A stretch of DNA of 64,000 nucleotides from Acanthamoeba sp. SK_2022b. Taxonomy: Eukaryota > Discosea > Longamoebia > Acanthamoebidae. The translations under genes were made by a program, and so were the position numbers. The DNA lies in assembly GCA_027943245.1 (NCBI GenBank), contig JANDJZ010000042.1, positions 37,921 through 101,920 of the forward strand, given 5' to 3'. The notes beneath the pieces are model-generated. The model was not told the origin of the DNA. It was given only the letters and a program-made list of their open reading frames with translations, and did not search any database. This document shows, piece after piece, positions 34,703 to 46,119 of the stretch; the first letter of the stretch is position 1; each line of letters begins with the position of its first letter.

Positions 34703-35328
34703 CTACAGATCGTTGAGGAAAGCGTATTCCTTCTTGATCTCCTCTTCCTCCTCTGGCGTGAGATCTTGCTTTATGCCAAATTTTTGGCGGATCTCTTCAG
34801 GCGAGGAGCAAGCGCGGATCATGAGCCCCACAGCTCGGCCTGCCACGGCCACACCCCTTGGTTTGCGTTTTGATTGATTGAGAGGGAGGTGGGAAGGGTC
34901 ACGTACACGCAAGTTCCAGGAGTGGCTTTATGTCCAAATAGTTCTGCCGAGTCACCGAGTCACGAGATTGAACGCTAAATGGAGAGAAAGGAGAGGGGAA
35001 GCAGAAGACGTACAGCTGCAAGGATGAGGCGATACAAGGTCACCTGCTCCACCTCGCAAAATTTGCGGTCCCACTCGAGCACACCATCTGCACCCCTCTG
35101 ATCGCCGGAAGGCGTGGGGTTGGCGTGGTGCCACTGGCAATACTCGAGCACCTTCGTGAGGGTGGCGCTGTTGATGTTGGGGAGAGGGATGGGGCTGCCC
35201 AGTTCGTCTGGATCTTCAGAAATCACGTCTACGTCTTCTACCATGTGTGCAATCGTTGTGGACATCTTTGCCACCTCCACGGGCACCACGAACAGCTCGC
35301 CATCTGAGCTCTCCAGCTGCACTGACAT
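34703..35328 (-). CDS. SKP1: SCF ubiquitin ligase adaptor SKP1
   Basis: Exons 35328-35014, 34943-34907 and 34839-34703 give 162 residues, the standard SKP1 length. It links CUL1 to F-box proteins. The BTB/POZ part reads MSVQLESSDGELFVVPVEVA and ATLTKVLEYCQWHHANP. The F-box-binding helices are LRLILAANYLDIKPLLELA-like (here YRLILAANYLDIKPLLELA), CRAVGLMIRACSSPEEIRQK and FGIKQDLTPEEEEEIKKEYA. The 37-nt middle exon is typical of this position. It is convergent with ARMT1. Confidence 0.97.
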
Positions 35329-35516
35329 TGTTGTTTATGATAATTATTTTTATATTCTCTCGCCTGTACCAATTAATAAAGATAAATAAAAGAAAAAATG
35401 CGCAAAAAAAGAGAGGGCAATTTATTTTTTTAACGCCCGAGTGACGCCGAGTGAAGCGGGGAGTGCGAAGCGGTGACGCAGAGAGTGGGCAGAGCGTCCC
35501 GTTGTGTGCACGAAAG

Positions 35517-36873
35517 ATGGAAGCGAGGCCAAACATCACGAGGGCGTTCATGGCCATGGTCGTGCTGCTGGCGCTCGTGCTGGCCTCCGCACCGTCGGCT
35601 GACGGCTTCGGATGGTGGGGCAATAGCATGCCTGTAAGCCGCATCGTGGACGAGGGCACAGAAAAGATGGGCCAGCACCTCACGAGCTTCTTCGAGATGT
35701 GCGATCGCTTCATCTCTGCTCGCCAAAAATTCACCGCTGCATCATCAGACGAAGCTTCTGCCAAAGATTCGCCCTTTGCTGTAGAGCGTATCTTTCATAC
35801 AACCACCAAGGGCAAGAAGTCAGAGAGGAGCCTCGCCACGAGGAGCGCTGCCAACAATGCCAACAACACGGGCCACTGCAACGAGCCGTTTGGCGTGTCC
35901 CACCCGGCCTGCGACCCCACCTACTCATGCTCCATCTCCCAGGCACGTCCTCTCTCTCCCTCTTCTTTTGAAGCTCATAGAGCTGCTCTTCAAATTCATT
36001 CGATCCAAATGCTTACGTTGCTGTGTGTGCAGATGTCGTGCAACGGTACGGCTGTCAATCCACAGACCTACAACGGCAGCCTCGTTGGCTGCGCCGTCAA
36101 CAAGGTAGACGACAGCCCCTCTTACACAATGTGGTCCTTTGTCTCTCTCTGCTCAAGATAGCTCATTCTCCCGCGTGCAGGTGAGCTGCCACGGCGGTCC
36201 CATCCCCAAGCTGGCCAAGGGCGAGTGTGTCCTGCATGACGTATGTGTCCGCCTCCAAGCGACTCTCTGGCGCTGTCTCCTGAGCTCGAAGCCTCGTTGT
36301 GTTGCTGACCCTCCTCCTCTTCCTCCTACCGCTCCTTCTCCTCCTGTCCCGCGTCGATCAGTTGACGTGCCAGGGCGCGCACGTCAGCGCGGCCGACGCC
36401 CCGCCCGGCGCCGCGGCCACCTGCTCCGTCTACCAGGTACACCGTCGATGCCACGTCATCATCGCCGCTCGCGCACCGTGGACTCACCCTGCGCGCTCTC
36501 TTTCCCCGTTGGCTCTTGGCCACGCAGTTGATGTGCAACGGCACGCTGTTGAACTTTGATCCCAGCACCACGGCCTGCGACAACTCCAACGCTGGCCCCG
36601 ATGTACGTCCAGCTTCAAGCTCTCCCTAGGCCTCATCGATGACGAGATCTCGTCATGCGTGTCGCGGCGATCCCCATGCTTATGAATCGTGGGGGGGGGG
36701 CGCACGCAGGCCAAGTGCAAGTCACTGTGCAAGGATGCCGGGGACGTGTGCACGTGCACGCTCGACCGCGAGGGCAGCAGCTGCGCCCGGTGGCGCCCCT
36801 ACACGTGCTCCTTCCGCCTTCTCTCGCCGACGCCCAACTGCAAGCCTGTCGCCGGCGTACGCACACACACGCG

Positions 36874-36935
<62 letters not shown>

Positions 36936-37942
36936 AGTTGGCACGGTCGTCTGACCTTGGGAAGGCTTGCGCGCATTTTAGGTCGACAGCGATCCCGTGT
37001 GCTTCGTGTACCGTCGGGCGCAGACGGTCAGATTCGAGTATTCGATCGACTGCGCCTTCGATGACAAGCTCGACCCTCTCGCGCTCAAGTCGCAGGAGTT
37101 CGAGTACTTTCTGCGCACGGACAAGGTTCGCAATGGATTCCCTCCCCGTGCGTTCGCGCAGTAGCCAAAGAAATGAAAGGGTCACCTTGTGTGTGTTGTT
37201 GTTGTTCTGTGCGTATGTGTGGGCACCTCCACCAGTTCGCGGTGAGCAAGGCCCAAGCGGACCTGTGGACCTTCCGGGCTCAGCTGAAGGTCTTTGACTT
37301 CAAGTGGATAACCGACCGCACCGCCACGCAGGTGCGCCTCTCTCGCTTCCCGATGCATGGTGTCCGCAACAAAAATAAACCAAATACTAAATAACGATTA
37401 AAAAAAGATTTATATGATAAAAAATAGAACGTAAACAAAATGTTGAGAAAAATACAAATGAAAAACGAAAATCTAAACCTAACGCTCGTGTTTGCGGCAT
37501 GTCGGCGCCAGGTCATGGATCTGACGCCGCTGCAGCTGGCGGGGAACAACAGCGTGGCGTTCAGCCTCAACTTTGAGCAGATCCCGGACCGCTTCTTCGC
37601 CGGCAATCGGCTCTACTTTGAGTTTGGGCTGTCGCGAGACTCGCAGGTGGAGAGCCGAACGATCAAGTACGACCGCCGCTTCCTGGACTTTGAGGGCCTC
37701 CACATCCCGCGCACGAACCACAGCGCGCTAAGTGCGGTCCAGATCTCGTGGATCATCGCCTTCTCCATCTTGTACGTAGCAGTTCTCCGCTCGGCACAGC
37801 ACACACATCTCTCTTCACTTTTCACTGATGTGTGCCCTCTGTCTCGGTGCACTACAGCGGTTTCTTCTTCCTGGTGCTGGTGGGCTACTGGCTCAGGAAC
37901 AAGCTCGTCGCCTGCCGTCGCCCCAAGGAGCACGAATACTAG
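35517..37942 (+). CDS. Type I membrane protein with duplicated Cys-rich exons
   Basis: Ten exons give 479 residues with every phase closing. A signal peptide (MAMVVLLALVLASAPSADG) leads into an ectodomain. Exons 2-5 (72, 60, 75 and 75 nt, all phase 0) each open with a CxG-type start (MSCNG, VSCHG, LTCQG, LMCNG); exons 2-4 also close with a C-x-x-x end (CAVNK, CVLHD, CSVYQ), as does exon 1 (CSISQ). So one Cys unit spans each intron. Exon 6 is a denser Cys module. Exons 7-9 form a larger beta-rich region, followed by one transmembrane helix (SWIIAFSIL with GFFFLVLVGYWL) and a short basic tail. Intron 1 is GC-AG and intron 6 holds (CA)n. The family is not recognised; a surface receptor or adhesin is inferred. 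Confidence 0.82.
36868..36933. repeat. (CA)n array in intron 6 of the Cys-rich membrane protein gene
   Basis: About 30 CA units in the intron 36857-36981, which ends TTTTAG. Confidence 0.93.
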
Positions 37943-38115
37943 CGATCGCCCTTGTGCTGTCCTCTAACCTCCTCTTCCTCCTCCTCTCTTGTCCTTGTAC
38001 CGTCTGTTGTGCCCCCCCCCCCAATGGGATGTCGACTGAGTGATAAACAAACGAACGTTTGGTTCGCTACACAAAGCAGTACACATCACCCCGACAGACC
38101 TCCACCCAACGCAGT

Positions 38116-40757
38116 TTAGAAGAGCGTGCGCGCACGGTCCCCCCTCGTATCGCCTCGGATGTCCGAACCCTTGTTGTTGCTCCGACTCACCGCCGGGCTT
38201 CGCTCGCCGTGCTTCCTCTCCTCCTCCCCGTCTTCCCCTCCTTTGTCGCTGTCCCTCTCCTCCTTTTTCTTCTTTTCTTCCTTCTCCTTCCTCTTCACCT
38301 TCTTTACCTTCTTGTCGCTTGGGCTGCTGGCGGCGGCCTCGCTCTTGTCCCTGTTCTTGGAGACGTGGGCCTTCTTTCGTCGCTGCTCGCCGCCCACCGA
38401 GTTCGCCCGCCGCACGCGAGGCTGCTTACCAGGCTTGCGGGTCAGCACGCCGCTCTTGCTCCGCACCGCGAGGCCGTCTGGCTCCACCCTCGCGCCTTCC
38501 TCGTCGCTGGCCGCCGTCGCCACAGGAAGCATGCTCTCGCTCACGCTCACGGCCTTCTCCGGAGGCTTGGCGTGGTCCTTGTTCTTCCTGCGCAGCTTCT
38601 TGCGATGCTTCTCCGGCGTGTCGTCGTCGCCCTTGTCCTCTCCTGGCTTGGCCTTCTTGTCCTTCTTGTCCTTCTTCTTCTTCTGTTTGGCCTTGGCGGT
38701 TTCGCTCGGCGACTCAAGGCGGTTCGACGAGTGGCCCCCGCTTCTCGCTGAGTGCTGACTAATGCCTGCGATGGAAGAAGATGACGACGACTTGTGCGAC
38801 GAGTCGGTGGTGGAGACGGCAACAGGCTTACGCGTCGACGCTAGCGAGGGCGAAGGCGGCGCTGACAAGGCCGAGGGCATCCTAAGTTCGGTCATGCTTC
38901 CCGTGCGCATGCCCCGGTGGAGCGCTTTGGGGTTAGGCGCGCGCACCTCCGAGGGCATGGCCACGCGGCCAGCGATCATCGAGCCCGACTTGACCCGCAC
39001 CGGCGGCCCGTGTCTTTGCTTCCTCCCATCGACCGCTACATGACCTTCTGATGTTTTCTCATCCTTGGCGGTCCACGCCTCGAGGTCGTCGTCTTCGTCG
39101 TCGTCGTCGTCCTTGCCGTTGGCGTCTTCCCCGTGCTCGTCCTTTCTCGTGGGCTCTTCCTTGGTGGCCTTGTGTGGTCGCCTGCTGCTGACGTCATCGA
39201 CGTCCCAGTAGTCTGGCTTCTCCCGTTCTATCCTGCTGCGGCTCCGCTGCCTCTCCTCGCCTGACTCCCCTCTCGGCGTCCGCCTGTCCCGTACCTCGGT
39301 GCCGTGCCGCCTCCGCCCCGACACCCCCCTCGCTTGTGGGGACTCAGCCAAGGTGGAGTTGTCCTCGTCGTCGTCCATGTGATCGTTGTCGCCTTCATCG
39401 TCATTCCGTGTCGCCCGACGGACAAGCTTGGGCGAAGCCATGTCGCCGTCGCTTTCGCTTTCGCTCTTCTCGCTCACCAGCCGAACGGACACGAGGGGCG
39501 ATGACGATGTGCCGCGGCTGCCCTGCTGCTGCCACCAGCGCTCCGGGTTGGCCATGCTGTGGATTACGATGACCTTGTCCTTGAGCGGCTGCAGCTGCTC
39601 GTCCGCCGGCAGCGAGTCGTACTCGTACACGACTCGAGCCCGTTGGTTGGAGTTTAGGGTCGTCGACGTCGTGGCACGCGACGGGCCCGGCGGCAGCGAG
39701 GTCGACAGCAGCCTGGGTGAGCCCTTGGGCGAAGAGGGCGCAGAGGAGTGGCCCGTAGTGGCAGCGGGTACCGATCGCTTGGGGGGCGGCACGACCGCGG
39801 GCTGGGCGGGTGACTCTCCGCCTTCCAGCCGCTGCAGAGCACGCAGGAGGTGGGGCTCGAGCTCGGCCAGCGCTGCACCCACTTCGTGAGCAGACCGATG
39901 TGGAAACTGGCAGGCGAGTTCGGCGTCCACGAGCGCACGCAGCTTGTGTAGCTGGGCCCGCTGTATGTTAGGCGCAGGCGCCACAGGCGCAGCAAGACTA
40001 GGCAAGAGTGGAGGCGGCGGAGTAGCTGGTGTGGATGAAGGAACAGGGGCAGGACCCTCCCCAACGACAGATGGTCGCCTATCGACGTCGCGACTCTCCT
40101 TCCTCTTGAGGACCATCTTCTCCACCATGTGCTTCATTCGCGACAGACTGCCCCTCCGCTCCAGCTTCTTCTTTCCGTGAGGTTCCTCGGTCGGGGTGGT
40201 GCCCTCATTGTGCTCGTGGGCGTCGGTTGTTGTTGTGCCCTTAGGCTTGGCGTCACCGTCGAGCCCCGAGTCATTGTCGCCCTTGGGCCCATCCGCAAAC
40301 AGGACTCGCCCGTTGTCGCTGGCATTGTCAGACTTCTCTTTGTGAGGCCCTATCTCGTCGTTGGCTGGCACTGCCACATGGGTCTGCGGTTCACCAACAG
40401 GCGGGCATGTTTCAGTTAGTGTTACACGGCAGATTACGCTGCAACTTGTAAAAGAGCAGGGATTAATGGGTGTTGAACCTGAGAAGTGGGAGGTGAAGGG
40501 GCGGGGAATGGATTGCGCCGCTTGTCTGCCTTATTGAGGAGGTGGTTGCGCTGTTTGAAGCTACGGCGACCAGATTGAACTTCACTGGACGCTGTGTGCG
40601 CAGCCTCTGGCTTGTAGCAATTGGCACACTTGGCCGGAGCCCAGTAGTTGGGTGTGAAGGTGGAACAGGAAGTCAAGCTGCTGCAGATCATCTTGGTTCC
40701 ATCTGGGCGTCTGTGTTTGCTGTCTAGCGCCCGTAAACGTGCTGTGTTTCGGGCCAT
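38116..40757 (-). CDS. Large disordered protein with Zn-type CxxC-H motif and SH3-like segment
   Basis: Exon 1 (40757-40479) joins exon 2 (40383-38116) in phase at TSQ|THVAVPANDE, giving 848 residues. The long downstream frame has no ATG of its own at the front (its apparent start is GTG), which supports the join. Near residues 30-50 lies CSTFTPNYWAPAKCANCYKP then AAH, a short Cys/His pattern suggesting zinc binding. Near residue 340 ARVVYEYDSLPADEQLQ, IVIHSMANPERWW follows the ALYDY...WW spacing of an SH3 fold. The rest is Ser/Arg/Lys/Asp-rich, with basic clusters (KKKKDKKDKKAKP). It may be a cytoskeletal or scaffold protein; the function is unknown. Confidence 0.68.
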
Positions 40758-40798
40758 CGTCTATTCTCCGTTTAGCGGGATCTGCACGTGATTAGCCA

Positions 40799-40871
40799 GG
40801 CCGGTTAGCTTAGTTGGTAGAGCGTGGTGCTAATAACGCCAAGGTCGTGGGTTCGATCCCCACACTGGCCA
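40799..40871 (+). tRNA. tRNA-Ile (anticodon AAU)
   Basis: 73 nt with a full cloverleaf. The acceptor stem GGCCGGT pairs with ACTGGCC, the D-arm has AGCTTAGTTGGTAGAG, the anticodon loop CTAATAA carries AAT, and the T-arm has GTGGGTTCGATCCCCAC. There is no intron. A T-run (CTTTTTATG) follows at about 40875 as a Pol III terminator. Confidence 0.97.
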
Positions 40872-41197
40872 GCTTCTTTTTATGTTAAACATTACGAGTC
40901 CGCCCGTGTCTGAGGCACTGAACACTATGCCTGCAAGCAACAAGCTGCCCAACAAGTTGCTCAGACAGATAGCTTCTCCCTTGCCTGGGTTTTGCTAATA
41001 CCCTGGCTCAGGACATGGCCACAGAAGCTCCCACAAACCATTGGTGAATAAACCAAGACGACATCCGTTTTTTCTTTCTTTTTTCTTGGTAATTTGCTCC
41101 TGTGTTCGACACGAGAAGATCGTTTGCGTTCGTGTGGTGGACCTTCATCACTGTACTTTGAAAGTAAGGACACGTTTTTTTTTGGTTTACATACTCA
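40872..41197. other. PAT1 promoter region
   Basis: No gene. It includes the tRNA terminator T-run, and pyrimidine-rich blocks (TTTTTTCTTTCTTTTTTC) lie about 130 bp before the PAT1 start. Confidence 0.45.
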
Positions 41198-44100
41198 ATG
41201 GAAGAGGAGGAGGACATGCTGCGCCAACGTTTTTCGAACGATGCGTTGGAGCGACTGCGTCCAAGCTTCACCGCTGACGCTACGAATGACGAAACGTTCA
41301 ATGATTCCGCTCCGGCAGGTGCGGCTAGTACTTCAATGCAATCCAATGGACTCGCTGACACCAATGCCCGCCAAAATCATCTTTTAGATGATTGGGAGCA
41401 GAGGCATGAAGAGATGGCCCGCCTGCTCGAGCAAGAACATCAGAAATTTGCCAAGGGGGGAGGCGACCTGATGGACGATGCAGACGATGATGGTGATGAT
41501 CTTGAAGATCAGGACGCGCTTGGTTCGAGCCAACCGCTCGAGGGATCGTTCTTTGGATTCAACACTTCGCTGGAGCACTTGCGCGGCTCCAATCTCGACG
41601 ATCTAGAGGAAGAGGTGCACATCTCTCCCCCCCTCTGTCTGTTGGCCTTTGTTGTTGCCTGGAGCCAAATCGTCGCTGATCCCCGCTGCAGGAGGTCCTC
41701 TCGCGAGTGTCGCGAATGGGTCTGAGCTCGGCTAACGCCGTTGCCGACAGCCTCAACGAAGAGACATTTGGCGACGACGGCCTGGTACACCGCGTGTTGT
41801 GTGCGTGTGCGCGTGTTCCACTGACCGCCCACGCTGTGCCTCTCCACTCCCCATCACCGCCTCGCGCAGGAGGGCAGCGAGACTGCGTGGGAAGGCCTGG
41901 GCAGGGACGACGACGTGGGCGACGACGCGAGCAACAAACAGCAGTCGCGACAGAGCTTCGCCCGCGGTCCCGACGCCAAGCGCGTTTCGGTATCGCTCCC
42001 CTTCCTCCCCCCATGCACGCACGCACGCGCGCGTCTTCCCGGCCTCGCTCATCAACGCCTGGCGCGTCCTGCCGTCTGTGCGAGCGCAGGGCATCCTCTC
42101 GCTCGAGGAGATCGAGGCCAGCCTGGCCCGCGCCAACCCCGCCGCGGGCAACAACCCCATGGCGCCCCCGATGGGCCTGCCGGGCGCCGGCCGTCCGCTC
42201 ATGCCGGGCCTCGACCCCCGCTTCGGGCCCGTGCCCCCCGGCATGCTCCCGCCCCAGGTAGCCTCCCCCTCCTCTTTGCCACGTCAGCAAAGCCGTTTGC
42301 GTGCACGTGTGTGTGTGGCGTCTGATTGGTTGGCTGGGGGGGCTGACGCAGGGAATCAACTTCGCGCAGGGCGGGATGGGCAGGGCCGGCGGGCCGGTCA
42401 TGCCCGGCATGCCCCTGCCTCCTCCCGGCCGCCAAGGAGGCGTGCCTCCCGGTACGGCCCCACGCTCGCGTGCGTGCGTGTGTGTGCGTGCGCCGCTGAC
42501 CACGTCGCATGCGTAGGTGGTCCGTCAGGGTGGCTGCCGCTTAATCAGCAGCAGCAGCAGCCGCAGCAGCATCCGGGGTCCCCCGTCATGAAGCACCACC
42601 CGCCGAACGGCGGCGGCTATGCGCAGAGCCCGGCCGCGTCGCCGGCGCGCCACATGGTAGGCGCCCCATGCCCTCTCCCTCTCCTACCCCCCCCCCGCGA
42701 GTGCTGAGACCATTGATTGACGTCGACAACAAAACCGCCACCACCAGCAGCAGCATCAGCAGCATCAGCAGCCACAGTACGGGAGCCCGCAGCAGGCGCC
42801 AAACAGCGGTGGCTACGGCGACAGGTCGAGCTCCCCGTTCCGCACACAGAGCCAATACGAAGAGGTTCGTGCCATGGTCTCGAGACGCGTTGGGTGTCCG
42901 TGGTCGGGAGGAAGGGGGGAAGGGGGAGGGGAGGGCATCACCCCATGTATTGATTTGCGCGCGTCGTCGAGCAGCAGCCGAGGTACTTCACCAAGCAGCG
43001 GTGGACGGAGCACAAGGAGCGCATGTCGGCCTACGACATCAACACCATCATCCGCCTCCACTCGTCGCACCTCCCCATGCCCCTCCCCTTCAACGAGGAC
43101 TACTACTACCAGTCGTTCCTCGTCGCCAGACAACGTGCGTCTGCTCCCAGCAGAGTCCGAGTGGCCAAGTCTATTTATTTAATTAATTAATTATTATTTG
43201 TTTTATAATTATTATTATTGTTATTGACGTTGTGGGGCGTGCAGAAGGTAAGCGACCCGTCACCCCGCACACTCCCCTCTGCGAGACGCAGCCCCTGCCC
43301 GTCAAGAGGCACCCCGGTGCGTGCCCCCCCCCCTTCCTTTGCAGTGTGGCGTGAGCTCGTGGGAGATGCTGACGTCATCATCGTCCAATCGTCAGACGCC
43401 ACGGACCCGTTCAAGGGCGCCCTGGGCCGAATCCCCAACCACAGCGTGCGGTCCCCGCGGCCTCTGCTGCAGCTGGAGAGCTTCCTCGACCAGAAGGCCC
43501 TCGCCCGCCGCAACCGCGAGGAGGCCAAGGCCGCCGCCGGACACCAGCAGACGCAGCAGCAGCAGCATGAAGAGGGGGAGCAGGCACCGGAGTGGAACAA
43601 CCACGGGGTGCTCCTCCGAATCGAGCAGGCCTTTGGGCTCGCGCTCGACCTCGAGGACATCGACCTCCTCATCACCAACTCGGCCATCGAGCCGCAGGCC
43701 GGGTATGCCCCCCCCTCTTCCCCTCTCTTATCGCTCTTCGCTTTTCGCTCTTTTTGCTGACGTGGCGCTGGTCGTGTGATTGGCGCGTGGGTCTGACAGG
43801 ATGAACCTGTTGAACAAGAGGCGCGATATCGCGGCGACGCTCTTCTCGCTGCTGAACATCAACATACAGCCGCCCATGGCGCCACGCAACCTGCCCGCCT
43901 TCGAGTACGACGAGGACCGCGAGCCCATGTACAGCTTGTACGCGCTACCCGTCCCATCTAACCCTCTCTGTCTCGCTGTCCTGCTCACCAGAACGTGTCT
44001 CCGCATTTTATTTGATTATTTTAATTGTTATTTGTATTTTAATTGTTAATTTGTGTTTTGTTTTTTCCCCCTATTTTCTATTCAATTCACCAGACCGGAG

Positions 44101-45200
44101 GACGAGCTGCTGGTCAAATTGGCGCAGGTGCCCAAGGGCTGCCGATTGCTGGCCCGAGTCGTGCCGCTGCTGAGCCAGGCCCAGGTCGTGTACATCGTCT
44201 ACGCGTTCATTCGCAACCTCCACTACATCCTCACCGCGCCCAAGACCAAAGACGTACACCGCGCTGCCCCCTCTCCCACATTCATGAATTGTTATAATTG
44301 CACTGCATCGCATCGCATCGCATCGCAACTCATTCTCTCTCTCTCTCTCTCTCTCTCCTTCCAATGCGCCCCGACAGGAGATGATGGCGAGCTCGCGGCT
44401 GAGCTTCGCGCTGTCGCAGGCGATTTCGGGGCTGCAACTGGCCCCGCTCACCGTGTGCCTGCACATGTTCATATCGTACGCACAGATCGAGGCCTTTAAG
44501 ACCAAGAGCGGGCTCCTCATCCTGCGCTCCATCTTCACCCGCGCCTACCAAGTACGCACGCGCGCCTCCCTCTTCCTTCAACGCCTGTCCTGGGCCGCCG
44601 CTCACGACACGACACGACACGACAGCTGGCGTCGCAGGTGCGTTCGGTGCCGCCGCAGCACGGGACGGAGATGGCGGAGCTGAGCATGTGGGAGGACACG
44701 TTGGCCGTGTTCATGGAGGCCATGTCGGGCTACTTCTGCGCCCTGCTCCGACTCGCGGCAGACGAGGACGACCAGCTGGCGTCGCCCATGGCCCCGCCCG
44801 AGGGCTCCATCTTCGTGGGGCTCATGCACGTGCTGGACTTCCTGCTGCTGCTCACCCTCCACACCTCCCCCGCTCAAAAGGTGCATACGTGTGTTGTGTG
44901 TGGTTGTGTGCGTGTGTGGTAAACAAGGCCTGACATTGGGTGGGGGCTCCCAATACGCAGGAATCTATGTTTGCCGAGGTGAGAGCGCCGATCGAGGAAT
45001 CGCTGGTGAACCCGGCCCGCGCGCAGCACAAACCGGCCATCTTCGCGTTCCTGCAGCGCCTGCAGAAGGAGCACCACTACGCGTCGTTCTTCCACGCCGC
45101 GGCCCCGGGGCAGATGCCGCAAGGCATGGCCTTCCCCGTCGGCATAGCCCCTCCGCCCTCTGCCCTTCCCTCCTTTGCTGGTCGCTCCGTCGTCCAATAA
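41198..45200 (+). CDS. PAT1: mRNA decapping activator PAT1
   Basis: About 16 exons. The N-terminus is acidic and helical (DDWEQRHEEMARLLEQEHQK; SRMGLSSANAVADSLNEETF), followed by ILSLEEIEASL and long Pro/Gly/Gln-rich exons. The mid part has the conserved PAT1 block (FTKQRWTEHKERMSAYDINT, then PFNEDYYYQSFL). The C-terminal helical domain runs from GVLLRIEQAFGLALDLEDID to IFAFLQRLQKEHHYASFF. PAT1 bridges the LSM1-7 ring and DDX6/DHH1 in P-bodies and stimulates decapping. Splice phases were checked for most but not all exons; the short exon near 43245-43319 reads GKRPVTPHTPLCETQPLPVK. It is a complete gene ending TAA at 45198-45200. Confidence 0.9.
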
Positions 45201-45319
45201 TTGTCTACATGTAGACCACAACGGTCGCGAGTACACATGCGTGTCCCGTTCCTCCCGCATGAGCGGGAAAAGCGGTCGGCGTGGCCACGCCGCTTCACCA
45301 CTGACCAATCAGCTGCTGG

Positions 45320-46014
45320 ATGACTTTCCTTTTTGAGACTTTTGCCTGCGCCGGTAGCGCTAATCAGTCCGCGCAGGCCAAAGCGTACTACTCGCATCCT
45401 ACCCAGCAGCAGAACAAGTCGTACAAGATGAAGAAGACGGTCTGTATACATGCTGTCGATGTTTCCTCCACCCCTACTGCAGTGATGGTTGAGCTCGAGC
45501 CTCAGGAGGATCCATACGCCCTCTCAAGCCGGGTCAAGGCAGCCTGGGCGATAACAGCTGAGCTGGAACGGTCAGGCCGGTTGGCATCACGAGCTGGCTT
45601 CAAAGCTGAAGCCAAATTCATCGAGGTTCTAGAGGCAGGAGCCTTGCCTTCCTCGAACGCTCTTCATGGTCGAATCCATGGAGGCTTCTACGCCGTTATC
45701 ACAAAAAGGTCTCGTTTATATCTTCCCCACAACAAGAGCAGAAGATCTTGAACAAAAACTTAAGAGCGCACAGGCCAGGTGAGATGGAGTCTAGGGCTGA
45801 GATCGCCACCCTGCAGGCGCAGGTCGCAGCGTTGCAGAAGGGCCTGGCTGACGTGCAAAAGCGCGAAGCCAAGCTAGTTGAGGCGTTTGACAAGATTATG
45901 GCCGGCGTGCTCGAGGCCAAGCAGGCATTTGATGAGGCCCAGCAGGCATTTGACAAGATTACGGCCGGCGTGCTTGAGGCCAAGCAGGCGTTGGACCCGT
46001 TGAACACCGAATAA
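45320..46014 (+). CDS. Hypothetical coiled-coil protein with internal repeat
   Basis: Two exons joined at 45708/45774 (65-nt intron, donor GTCTCG, acceptor CACAG) keep frame at ITKR|PGEMESRAE. The safest start is the ATG at 45428 (MKKTVCIHAVDVSSTPTAVM); an in-frame ATG at 45320 adds 36 residues of poor quality. The first part is a compact, mixed alpha/beta-looking segment (ALSSRVKAAWAITAELERSG). The second is a heptad-rich helix (IATLQAQVAALQKGLADVQK) ending in two copies of a FDKI-AGVLEAKQA unit that are also near-identical at DNA level. The family is not recognised, and no signal peptide or membrane segment is present. Confidence 0.6.
45884..45993 (+). repeat. Imperfect tandem repeat inside the coiled-coil gene
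   Basis: The unit with TTTGACAAGATTA, GGCCGGCGTGCT and GAGGCCAAGCAGGC occurs twice, 63 nt apart, keeping the reading frame. Confidence 0.75.
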
Positions 46015-46119
46015 GATGGGGTTGTGACCTCACCGCTGTAAGCATTGGCTACACACTTGACGAAGTAAGATTTGTAAGATCTGCAAATCCATTTATCAAT
46101 TGCTTATCTACTCGCAAGC

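Noticed and set aside
38040..38762. Plus-strand ORFs opposite the disordered protein (Ser/Pro/Leu-rich)
   Set aside because: Antisense shadows of the Lys/Asp/Ser-rich minus-strand gene; no family match and no splice structure.
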